6,802 bases of DNA from an uncultured Lachnospiraceae bacterium (GCA_910578715.1 CAJTRL010000100.1:1-6802), one strand, 5' to 3'; positions 1-6,657 are shown, numbered from the stretch's first letter. Notes: a model not told the origin generated them from the letters alone. Translations and numbers: made by a program.

Positions 1-38
1 TGGCTGGTGACTTATTTCATGTCGGGCGTCCGCCCTAT
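1..38. other. Unassigned left edge with a small GC-rich palindrome
   Basis: This stretch lies to the left of the long inverted repeat. It contains GGGC-GTCC-GCCC at 24-35, a 4-bp GC stem with a 4-base loop. It could be the end of an upstream transcript. Two plus-strand frames are open from the window edge: one ends at a TAA at 52-54 and the other at a TGA at 66-68. Either could be the tail of an upstream gene, but they are too short to identify. Confidence 0.25.
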
Positions 39-103
39 AAAATGGAATGTATAAAATGCCTTATGTGAGCAAGCTCCCAACGGCATTTTGTACATTCCAT
101 TTT
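39..103. repeat. 22-bp near-perfect inverted repeat (long hairpin) upstream of rarA
   Basis: The left arm (39-60) and right arm (82-103) are reverse complements over 22 positions with a single difference: T52 faces G90. In RNA transcribed from the plus strand this is a U-G wobble, so the stem would be unbroken. The 21-base loop (61-81) holds a short GAG-CAAG-CTC mini-stem. The outer ends are AAAA on the left and TTTT on the right, so transcripts from either strand would form a hairpin ending in U residues. It could be a bidirectional terminator for the upstream gene, a small palindromic mobile element, or a structured leader. I cannot choose between these from one copy. The repeat itself is certain; its role is not. 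Confidence 0.85.
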
Positions 104-129
104 GCATGGTGGAACTTGGAATATATTAT
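102..129 (+). promoter_or_regulatory. Candidate sigma-70-type promoter for rarA
   Basis: TTGCAT at 102-107, a 16-base spacer, then TATTAT at 124-129, inside an AT-rich run (120-133) that offers alternative -10 registers. The -35 box shares its first two bases with the end of the inverted-repeat right arm. Transcription would start near 136, giving a leader of about 80 bases before the ATG at 218. The -10 is good (5 of 6 matches) but the -35 is weak. Confidence 0.35.
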
Positions 130-217
130 ATTTGCGCTTTTGGCCGCAAGATGGTAAGATAGAAGGCAGAGCTGGTCTGGCAGTGTGACCAGAAAAGGAA
201 GAGATACGGCGGAAGAG

Positions 218-1555
218 ATGGATTTATTTGAATACATGCGAAACACGAATATGGAGAAGGAGGCCCCCCTGGCGGCGCGGCTGCGGCCCGTGACGCTGGA
301 TGAGGTGGTGGGGCAGCAGCATATCATCGGCAAAGATAAACTGCTGTACCGTGCGATTTTGGCGGACAAACTCAGCTCCCTTATTTTTTACGGGCCGCCG
401 GGAACCGGAAAGACGACGCTTGCCAAAGTCATTGCCAATACGACAAGCGCGGAATTTACGCAAATCAATGCGACGGTGGCGGGAAAGAAGGATATGGAGG
501 CCGTCGTGGAACAGGCGAAGAACATCGGCGGCATGTACGGAAAGAAAACGATTCTCTTTATCGACGAGATTCATCGTTTCAATAAGGGACAGCAGGATTA
601 TCTGCTTCCTTTCGTGGAGGACGGGACGCTCATTCTCATCGGCGCAACGACGGAGAATCCCTATTTTGAAGTAAACGGCGCGCTGATATCCCGCTCGATT
701 GTCTTTGAACTGAAGCCTTTGTCCAGGGAGGATATCAGGACGCTTCTGCTGCGGGCCGTGTATGATAAGGAAAAAGGGATGGGAGCTTACGACGCCGATA
801 TCGACGAGGAGGCGCTTGCGTTTCTTGCGGAACTGTCCGGCGGGGACGCCAGACATGCGTTAAATGCGGTAGAGCTTGGCGTCATGACGACGGAAAGAAG
901 CGGCGACGGAAAGATTCATATAACCCTTCCGGTGGCACAGGAGTGCATTCAGAAAAGAGTCATTCGTTATGATAAAACAGGCGATAACCACTACGATACG
1001 GTATCCGCTTTTATCAAGAGCATGCGCGGCTCCGATCCGGACGCGGCGGTCTATTATCTGGGAAGGATGCTTTACGCGGGGGAAAGCGTGACGTTTATCG
1101 CCAGAAGGATGATGATATGCGCGGCGGAAGATGTGGGAAATGCGGACCCGAATGCCTTGACCGTGGCGGTCAGTGCATCCCTTGCGGTGGAGCGGGTAGG
1201 AATGCCGGAAGCGCAGATTATTCTGGCTCAGGCGGCGGCCTATATAGCCTGTGCCCCCAAGAGCAATGCCAGCAGCCAGGCGATTTTTGAAGCGATGGAG
1301 ACAGTACAGCAGACAGGAAATCTGGCGATTCCGACGCATTTACAGGACGCGCATTACAAAGGAGCTGCCAAACTGGGACATGGAACAGGGTATAAATATG
1401 CACATGATTATCCGAATCATTATGTAAAGCAGCAATATCTGCCTTATGAACTGAACGGGAGAGAGTTTTACAGTCCTTCCGGGAACGGATATGAAGTGAA
1501 AATAAAAGAACATATGAAACGGATAAAGGAAGAAACTGCACATGAATCAGAATAG
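218..1555 (+). CDS. rarA: RarA/MgsA-type replication-associated recombination AAA+ ATPase
   Basis: This encodes a 445-residue AAA+ ATPase of the RarA/MgsA/WRNIP1 family. These cytoplasmic clamp-loader-like proteins act at stalled replication forks and single-stranded DNA ends. Visible motifs are Walker A GPPGTGKT (residues 59-66), Walker B ILFIDE running into EIHRFNKGQQD (112-127), sensor 1 GATTENP (142-148), a likely arginine finger at SRS (158-160) and sensor 2 GGDARHALN (208-216). The C-terminal half has the family's DNHYD...SMRGSDPDAAVYYLGRML segment and the RRMMICAAEDVG region of the oligomerisation domain. The length is normal for the family. I chose ATG 218 because the family typically begins MDLF-Y-R followed by E-PLA-RLRP. 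An in-frame GTG at 185 would add 11 residues with no family match. Neither start has a well-spaced ribosome site: GGAAGAG abuts the ATG, and AGGAAGAG lies 15 bases upstream. The stop lies inside the next gene. Confidence 0.95.
   Translation: MDLFEYMRNTNMEKEAPLAARLRPVTLDEVVGQQHIIGKDKLLYRAILADKLSSLIFYGPPGTGKTTLAKVIANTTSAEFTQINATVAGKKDMEAVVEQAKNIGGMYGKKTILFIDEIHRFNKGQQDYLLPFVEDGTLILIGATTENPYFEVNGALISRSIVFELKPLSREDIRTLLLRAVYDKEKGMGAYDADIDEEALAFLAELSGGDARHALNAVELGVMTTERSGDGKIHITLPVAQECIQKRVIRYDKTGDNHYDTVSAFIKSMRGSDPDAAVYYLGRMLYAGESVTFIARRMMICAAEDVGNADPNALTVAVSASLAVERVGMPEAQIILAQAAAYIACAPKSNASSQAIFEAMETVQQTGNLAIPTHLQDAHYKGAAKLGHGTGYKYAHDYPNHYVKQQYLPYELNGREFYSPSGNGYEVKIKEHMKRIKEETAHESE
1526..1532 (+). 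promoter_or_regulatory. Ribosome binding site of the DUF5722-like gene
   Basis: AAGGAAG lies 9 bases before the ATG at 1542, inside the last codons of rarA. It fixes the start of the downstream gene and shows that the 14-base overlap is genuine, so the two genes are probably translated from one mRNA. Confidence 0.7.
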
Positions 1556-3878
1556 TCAGACGGAAGACCGGAAGAAAAAGGATAAGAAGGCTAAAAAAGA
1601 AAAACAGGTCTTAATCAGAAAGAAGCTGGAAGAAGAGAAGAAAAAGCTGGAATTGAAGAAGAGCCGGGATAAGGCTCTGGAAGAAGCGCTCCGGATAGAG
1701 GAAATTGTTCTGGAAGAGGAAGAGCTGGAAAACGGTCCGGCGGAAGAGAACGAAGAGAAGAGCGGCCCGGCAAAAGGGATAAAAGCGGACAGGCATTCGG
1801 AGATGAAGAGCAATACGGCATCGGCAAAGGACGGTTCTGTGGCAGAAATAGCGATGGAGACTGTGACTATATCAGTCAACGACGAAGAAGTACAGGAAGA
1901 ATCCGTCCGGATTGAAATGGCCGTGGAAGTGGAGACGGGAAGCGAAGAGGCTCCGGCATCCGGCAAAACACCTGAAAAAAATCCGAAATCTGGGAACAAA
2001 TCCGAAAAAAAAGCTGACAGGAAAGAGAAAAATAAAAAACCGATATTTGTGTTGGCAGCAGTTTTTGTAGTTGTTATCGCATTTGCTGCCCTCGTCTTTT
2101 TCAGAATCAGAAATCAGGCGGAAATTATCAGGGCCGAAAACGCTGCAATCGAAGCGATGGTACATATGGAAGCGGTGGAACTTGCCGAATACAGCCAGAC
2201 ACAGCATAAGCGGAACCTGATGAAGGACCAGCTGAAAAAAGATGCGGGAAAAGATGCGGCCAGGGCGTTGACCGACGCGGCCGGGTATATGATACACGGT
2301 ATGCGGAACAGACCGCCCGAAATCAAGCTGACGGAAGAAAATACGGCAGATTTTGCGACAATAGAGAGTTGTGTTATCAATAGTGAAACCGGAAAGATTG
2401 ACATTACGATGTCCGCACCCGGCCTGGCGGTCAGCGACGACGGATATTATTATCTGTTTGAAGAAAAAACTTATGAAACGGGCATAAGCAGCGAGGAATA
2501 CCTGGTGGAAGACCAGAAAGACGTGAATTTGACTTTCTCGGTCAACCTGAATTACAATACGGTCGGCTCCAGACTCTTTTCTAAATTTGTGGTAGCGGTT
2601 CGCAAAGACGGGGAATTTGTGGCTATCAGCGAGCCGAAGTATATTACCAACCCGGAAGCGATTGCCAGATACAGCCCGGCCTTTTCTTCGACCAAATCCA
2701 AAAAGGGACTGCTTGTTGACCCGGAAAAACTGGCGGGCAATGAGCTGGACGACCTGGGCGTAAAGCATGCCGCTTATAATATTCCGCTCAGCCGGATTCT
2801 TGGGTTTACAAGCAATGAAATCTATCCGACGGTCGTTTATTCTTATAATGGAAAAGACTATTATTTTAACGGGCAGATTGTTGCAGAATATGATTATATT
2901 TTCACGACGCTGACGAACAAAGGCATTACGACGACGGCTATCGTGCTGAATGACATTTCCAGTTATACGGGAGTCCTGATTCATCCGCTCGCGCGTTCCA
3001 GTACAAAAGCGCCATATTACGCGTTCAATGCAGCCGACCAGGCGGGAACGGAATACCTGGAGGCGGTGGCGTCATTTCTGGCAAGCCGCTATTCCGGGAA
3101 CGGACACGGTGTGGTCATGAACTGGGTTATCGGTAATGAAATCAACGCGAGAAGCGAGTGGAACTATATCGAATATATGGACACGGCAAGCTATGTGGAA
3201 GAGTATGCGAAGGCATTCCGTATTTTTTATAATGCGATACTGAGCATTAACGCCAATGCCCGCGTTTATATTTCGATTGACCAGCAATGGGGAAAAAGCC
3301 TGTATTCCAATAACGGTTACAGCTCGAAGGAGATAGTAGATGAGTTTAACCGGAATATTACAAACGGCGGAAACATCGACTGGGGCGTGGCGCAGCATCC
3401 GTATAATTATCCGCTGACAAGCGCGAAAGCGTGGAGCACGGCGGGAAGGGCCGGGAGTTACATACTGGATTCCGAGACGACGCCGGTTATTTCCATACGG
3501 AATATTCATGTGCTGACGGATTATCTGCAGAAAGAGGAATTTCTGACAGAATCAGGGGAAGTGCGGCATGTCATTTTAAGCGAGATTGGCTATACTTCTT
3601 CTCAGGGACAGGATTTACAGGCGGCATCATTCGTCTATGCCTATAAGGTAATCGAGGCGAATCAGTATATCGACAGTATGCTGTTTTCCAGGGAGACGGA
3701 CGCGACGCCGGAAATCGCACAGGGGCTTGCGCTGGGCATCAATACGCTGGAAGGACACCGCAAATCCATTTACGACGCATATAAATATGTGGATACCGAG
3801 CAGTCGGCGGCTTATACGGATTTTGCCCTTCGGCTCATCGGCGTTTCGAGCTGGAGCGAAATCATCAGGAATCATTAG
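1542..3878 (+). CDS. Predicted type II membrane protein with exported DUF5722-like, GH-A-type hydrolase domain
   Basis: This encodes a 778-residue protein. Residues 1-166 are extremely charged. Lys/Glu-rich likely coiled coil covers about 10-65, followed by an acidic, low-complexity linker. A single hydrophobic helix spans 167-187 (PIFVLAAVFVVVIAFAALVFF). It is preceded by a Lys/Arg-rich stretch and has no cleavage site, so the N-terminus is expected inside and the rest outside. Residues 190-257 look like a helical stalk, and 268-370 like a beta-rich domain. From about 395 to the end the pattern resembles DUF5722 and a clan GH-A barrel: VKHAAYNI strand (407-414), VVMNWVIGNE with Glu533 (524-533), AQHPYNYP (617-624), and VILSEIGY with Glu681 (677-684). 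Glu533 and Glu681 fit the acid/base and nucleophile positions of such hydrolases. The substrate is unknown; a cell-surface glycan is an inference. The gene overlaps rarA by 14 bases, yet nothing in the protein suggests a DNA-repair role. Confidence 0.85.
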   Translation: MNQNSQTEDRKKKDKKAKKEKQVLIRKKLEEEKKKLELKKSRDKALEEALRIEEIVLEEEELENGPAEENEEKSGPAKGIKADRHSEMKSNTASAKDGSVAEIAMETVTISVNDEEVQEESVRIEMAVEVETGSEEAPASGKTPEKNPKSGNKSEKKADRKEKNKKPIFVLAAVFVVVIAFAALVFFRIRNQAEIIRAENAAIEAMVHMEAVELAEYSQTQHKRNLMKDQLKKDAGKDAARALTDAAGYMIHGMRNRPPEIKLTEENTADFATIESCVINSETGKIDITMSAPGLAVSDDGYYYLFEEKTYETGISSEEYLVEDQKDVNLTFSVNLNYNTVGSRLFSKFVVAVRKDGEFVAISEPKYITNPEAIARYSPAFSSTKSKKGLLVDPEKLAGNELDDLGVKHAAYNIPLSRILGFTSNEIYPTVVYSYNGKDYYFNGQIVAEYDYIFTTLTNKGITTTAIVLNDISSYTGVLIHPLARSSTKAPYYAFNAADQAGTEYLEAVASFLASRYSGNGHGVVMNWVIGNEINARSEWNYIEYMDTASYVEEYAKAFRIFYNAILSINANARVYISIDQQWGKSLYSNNGYSSKEIVDEFNRNITNGGNIDWGVAQHPYNYPLTSAKAWSTAGRAGSYILDSETTPVISIRNIHVLTDYLQKEEFLTESGEVRHVILSEIGYTSSQGQDLQAASFVYAYKVIEANQYIDSMLFSRETDATPEIAQGLALGINTLEGHRKSIYDAYKYVDTEQSAAYTDFALRLIGVSSWSEIIRNH

Positions 3879-3917
3879 TGGAAAAGGCAGACATAAGCAG
3901 AGAAAATAACGCAAAAG

Positions 3918-3946
3918 GAGCAGCTTTTCGGTCAGAAGAGCTGCTC
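3918..3946. terminator. Convergent intrinsic terminator hairpin
   Basis: The arms 3918-3929 and 3935-3946 form a 12-bp stem with one T-G wobble (T3926 with G3938), closed by a 5-base loop, GGTCA. On the minus strand it is followed by CTTTTGCGTTATTTT (3917 downward), a usable U-tract. On the plus strand it is followed only by TATTAAA, a weaker tail. It lies between the ends of the two convergent units and probably stops both, mainly the minus-strand operon. The right arm encodes the last residues (EQLF) of the DUF4364-like protein, and that gene's stop codon is in the loop. Confidence 0.85.
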
Positions 3947-4492
3947 TATTAAATGCTGATATATGGCCTGGTTTTTTTTCTGCCAGTTGTCACAGATGGC
4001 GGAAGCCGTTTCCGCATCGGGAACCGAAAGCGTGATATCGACCAGCCGGATATCCCGTTCCGAGGCGGTCAGATGGGCTTCATACTCGCCGGAGGTAGAT
4101 TTGTAATAATCGGAAAGAACGGAGACTTCATTTCGCATTTCCAGCGCGTTTTCCCGGAAAAAGGCATCGATTTTTTCTCTCGTGGAACTGCTGATGCGGT
4201 TCTGGAAAAGATAGAGCGTTTCGCGGCCTTCCTCCGTAATGGCAAGGAGCGTGCGGTTGCGGACGGATTTGCCGGAAATCATATCTGAGGCGGTCAGTTG
4301 TGCAAAAACCTGTTGTAACGTAAAAAAATCCATGTATTCCTTTTCCAGAATAAAGTCCGCAACCTGGGATTTCGTAATCGGAAAAGCGGCCCGGTTTAAC
4401 ATATACAGAACGATTAATTTATAGAAAATCAGAACATCTTTGTTTAAAGTATCAAGATTCGAGGGATTCTTCTGAATCGGTTCCTGTTTCAT
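3932..4492 (-). CDS. DUF4364-family winged-helix protein
   Basis: This encodes a 186-residue soluble protein that I recognise as DUF4364-like, a family common in Clostridia with no settled function. Residues about 18-90 look like a winged helix-turn-helix: helix LIFYKLIVLYMLNRA, then ITKSQVADFILEKEYMDFFTLQQVFAQLTASDMI, a basic wing SVRNRTLLAITEEGRE, and a further helix ETLYLF. The C-terminal half (about 100-186) is mixed helix and strand, with a predicted strand at RDIRLVDITLSVP (147-158), and may bind a ligand or form a dimer. There is no membrane segment. The start is supported by a strong AAGGAGG 9 bases upstream and by an ATGA overlap with the radical SAM gene. It is the last gene of the operon, and its stop is inside the terminator loop. 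A regulatory role is plausible from the fold, but no target or operator is visible. Confidence 0.85.
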   Translation of the reverse strand: MKQEPIQKNPSNLDTLNKDVLIFYKLIVLYMLNRAAFPITKSQVADFILEKEYMDFFTLQQVFAQLTASDMISGKSVRNRTLLAITEEGRETLYLFQNRISSSTREKIDAFFRENALEMRNEVSVLSDYYKSTSGEYEAHLTASERDIRLVDITLSVPDAETASAICDNWQKKNQAIYQHLIEQLF

Positions 4493-5445
4493 GTTAAGAC
4501 GCCTCCTTCCTTGAGCCGGCCCTGAAACGTCTGCCGGATTTTCATTTCATGATGCAGAGAATTTAAAACCTCTTTTTTGTTCAGACTCCACAGGGGAGCC
4601 AGCAGCAGATTTTTGGCCCCGTCGCCGGTCAGTCTGTGTATGACCGTTTCGGGGGATAGTCTTTCGAGACAGTGAATCAGAATGTCAAGATAGTCTTCTT
4701 TGGAAAGCACGGACACGGCGCCCTCCCGATAGAGAGTCTCCAGGCCGGTTCCCTTCAAAATATGAAGAAGCTGTAATTTAACGCCCCATATGCCGGAGCG
4801 ATTCAGATAGTCAATGGTCTGATAAATATGCCGGGGCGATTCTCCCGGAAGGCCGATGATGACATGGACAATAACGGGAACGGCAATGCCATGCAGTGCG
4901 CTGACAGCCCTGTCAAAACATGCAATGTCGTAGCCGCGCCTTATGATATGTGCTGTTTGTTCATGTATCGTCTGCAGCCCCAGTTCAATCCAGACAAACT
5001 TGTCAGGAAATTTTTCTTTGATATCGACTAATACAGTCAACACATCGTCCCCCAGACAGTCCGGTCTGGTGGCAATGGAGATGCCGCGGACGGATTCTTC
5101 CGAAAGCGCGTCTTCATAGATTTTACGAAGATAGGAAACCGGGCCGTAAGTATTCGTATAAGCCTGAAAATAAGCGATATAGCGGCTGCCTGTTTTTTTA
5201 TCCCGGAAAAGTCTTTTCCCGGCAGCAAGCTGTGCCGCCACCGTGGGAACGGTTTTCATATCGACCGCAAAATCGCCGCTGCCGCCGGCATGGCAGAAAA
5301 TACAGCCTTCCGTGCCCAGCGTGCCGTCTCTGTTGGGACAGGTCAGCCCGGCGTTCAGGGCGATTTTATAAAGTTTTTCTCCGTAGGTGTTTTTACAGAA
5401 AGCATTTAAGGAATAGTAAGGCTTTCCGTGCCAGTGTTCATACAT
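4489..5445 (-). CDS. TIGR01212-type radical SAM protein (YtqA/YhcC-like)
   Basis: This encodes a 318-residue cytoplasmic radical SAM enzyme of full family length. The cluster cysteines are expected at Cys36, Cys48 and Cys51 in CPNRDGTLGTEGCIFC, the spaced arrangement typical of this family, followed by HAGGSGDF. Other conserved segments are YIAYFQAYTNTY (89-100), SIATRPDC (123-130), ELGLQ (154-158), HVIIGLPGE (194-202), GVKLQLLHIL (221-230) and HRLTGDGAKNLLLAPLW (270-286). The family uses a [4Fe-4S] cluster and S-adenosylmethionine to make a radical. From memory, the Bacillus subtilis homologue YtqA has been proposed to act (as MnmL) in tRNA wobble-uridine modification; I cannot verify that this protein does the same. 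The start is 4 bases after the malic enzyme stop and has no clear Shine-Dalgarno sequence, which suggests translational coupling. The stop overlaps the next gene as ATGA. Confidence 0.93.
   Translation of the reverse strand: MYEHWHGKPYYSLNAFCKNTYGEKLYKIALNAGLTCPNRDGTLGTEGCIFCHAGGSGDFAVDMKTVPTVAAQLAAGKRLFRDKKTGSRYIAYFQAYTNTYGPVSYLRKIYEDALSEESVRGISIATRPDCLGDDVLTVLVDIKEKFPDKFVWIELGLQTIHEQTAHIIRRGYDIACFDRAVSALHGIAVPVIVHVIIGLPGESPRHIYQTIDYLNRSGIWGVKLQLLHILKGTGLETLYREGAVSVLSKEDYLDILIHCLERLSPETVIHRLTGDGAKNLLLAPLWSLNKKEVLNSLHHEMKIRQTFQGRLKEGGVLT
4502..4508 (-). promoter_or_regulatory. Strong ribosome binding site of the DUF4364-like gene
   Basis: AAGGAGG on the minus strand ends 9 bases before the ATG at 4492, within the last codons of the radical SAM gene. 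It is the best Shine-Dalgarno match in the window. The small gene therefore has its own initiation signal in addition to possible coupling through the ATGA overlap. Confidence 0.85.
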
Positions 5446-5449
5446 CAGT

Positions 5450-6604
5450 TTATTCGTGGATGCACGCTTTCACGGCTTCCGCAACGGTTTCGGCAACCTT
5501 TGGATTAAAGGCTTCCGGCATGACGTTGTCTTCGCTCAGCTCTTCCTCCGGGACGAGAGAAGCGATGGCCAGCGCCGCGGCCATTTTCATTTCTTCCGTA
5601 ATCTGTTTTGCCCGGCCTTCCAGCGCGCCTTTGAAAATACCCGGAAAAGCGACTACGTTGTTAATCTGGTTCGGGAAATCGGAGCGGCCTGTGCCGACGA
5701 TGCGTGCACCCGCCGCTTTGGCGACGTCCGGCATAATTTCCGGAACCGGGTTCGCCATGGCAAATAAGATGGAATCTTCATTCATCGTTTTCACCATTTC
5801 TGCGGTGACAACGCCGGGAGCAGATACGCCGATAAAGATGTCCGCGCCTTTCAAAGCGTCTGCAAGCGTTCCTGTTTCCCCGGAAAGATTGGTGATTTCC
5901 GCCATCTGTTTTTTGACCGGATTTAAGTTCTCATTGGATTTGCTGATAATGCCCTTGCTGTCGCAAAGGATGATATTGACAAAGCCGTAATTCAACAGCA
6001 GTTTTGCAATCGCGACGCCTGCGCTTCCCGCGCCATTGATAACGACTTTACATGCTTCTTTCTTTTTACCGACCACCTTTAATGCGTTGATAATGCCGGA
6101 CAACACAACGATGGCCGTACCGTGCTGGTCATCGTGGAAAACAGGAATGTCCAGCGTTGCTTTCAGTCTTTCTTCTATTTCAAAGCAGCGGGGCGCGCTG
6201 ATATCTTCCAGGTTGATACCGCCAAAGCCCGGCGCGAGATAGGTAACTGCTTTGATGATTTCCTCGGTGTCCTGGGTGTCCAGACAGACAGGAACCGCGT
6301 TGACGCCGCCAAATTCTTTGAACAGCACGGCCTTGCCTTCCATGACGGGCATCGCCGCATGGGGACCGATATTGCCAAGCCCCAGAACCGCGCTTCCGTC
6401 GGAAACGACCGCAATCGTATTTGCCTTCCAGGTGTAAGTATAAGCGGCGTCCTTATCCCGGGCGATTACCTTACAGGGCTCCGCAACGCCCGGCGTATAG
6501 GCAAGCGCCAAATCTTCCCGCGTTTTCACGGGTGTTTTCGAGACCGTTTCCAGCTTGCCGTTCCATTCTTCATGCAGTTGTAATGCTTTTTCGTTCGTTG
6601 TCAT
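5450..6604 (-). CDS. Malic enzyme, NAD(P)-dependent, short bacterial form (oxaloacetate-decarboxylating)
   Basis: This encodes a 384-residue enzyme converting malate to pyruvate and CO2 with reduction of NAD(P)+, in the cytoplasm. The catalytic Tyr36 lies in AYTPGVAEP (35-43) and the catalytic Lys91 in VMEGKAVLFKEFGGVNA. The metal ligands are expected to be Glu133 and Asp134 (INLEDISAPRCFEIE) and Asp159 (FHDDQHGTA). The Rossmann motif is GAGSAG (191-196), and Asp215 (ILCDSKG) ends the second strand. Asp there hints at NAD, but cofactor preference cannot be settled by eye. Later motifs are MANPVPEI (283-290) and GTGRSDFPNQINN (304-316). The length is that of the short form, with no phosphotransacetylase-like C-terminal domain. 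The start is supported by AAAGGAAGG 8 bases upstream. It is first in a three-gene operon. Its partners have no obvious link to carbon metabolism. Confidence 0.96.
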   Translation of the reverse strand: MTTNEKALQLHEEWNGKLETVSKTPVKTREDLALAYTPGVAEPCKVIARDKDAAYTYTWKANTIAVVSDGSAVLGLGNIGPHAAMPVMEGKAVLFKEFGGVNAVPVCLDTQDTEEIIKAVTYLAPGFGGINLEDISAPRCFEIEERLKATLDIPVFHDDQHGTAIVVLSGIINALKVVGKKKEACKVVINGAGSAGVAIAKLLLNYGFVNIILCDSKGIISKSNENLNPVKKQMAEITNLSGETGTLADALKGADIFIGVSAPGVVTAEMVKTMNEDSILFAMANPVPEIMPDVAKAAGARIVGTGRSDFPNQINNVVAFPGIFKGALEGRAKQITEEMKMAAALAIASLVPEEELSEDNVMPEAFNPKVAETVAEAVKACIHE

Positions 6605-6612
6605 ATGAATAA

Positions 6613-6621
6613 CCTTCCTTT
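6613..6621 (-). promoter_or_regulatory. Ribosome binding site of the malic enzyme gene
   Basis: AAAGGAAGG on the minus strand, 8 bases before the ATG at 6604. Spacing and match are good and support this start. Confidence 0.8.
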
Positions 6622-6628
6622 CACAGTT

Positions 6629-6657
6629 ATCATAAAGTATTTATGGTTTTTGTGCAA
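6629..6657 (-). promoter_or_regulatory. Promoter of the malic enzyme operon
   Basis: Read on the minus strand: TTGCAC (6657-6652), a 17-base spacer, then TATGAT (6634-6629). The -10 matches 5 of 6 positions; the -35 is weaker (TTG only). Transcription would start near 6622, giving a very short leader of about 18 bases that begins almost at the ribosome site. No catabolite-repression box or other clear operator was seen around it. Confidence 0.6.

Noticed and set aside
224..856. 210-codon open frame on the minus strand opposite rarA
   Set aside because: It is a shadow of a strongly conserved AAA+ gene; the product is Arg-rich with no domain pattern.
1556..1720. Purine-rich, repeat-like tract
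   Set aside because: The repeats come from Lys and Glu codons in a charged coiled-coil-like region of the DUF5722-like protein; there is no independent DNA repeat unit.
1872..2984. 370-codon open frame on the minus strand opposite the DUF5722-like gene
   Set aside because: It lies fully antisense to a gene with clear domain structure, has a composition rich in Arg, Phe and Ile with no recognisable motif, and no ribosome site was noted.
5232..5990. 252-codon open frame on the plus strand opposite the radical SAM and malic enzyme genes
   Set aside because: It is antisense to two well-conserved enzymes. The Ser/Ala-rich product matches no family I know, and it crosses the boundary between two real genes.
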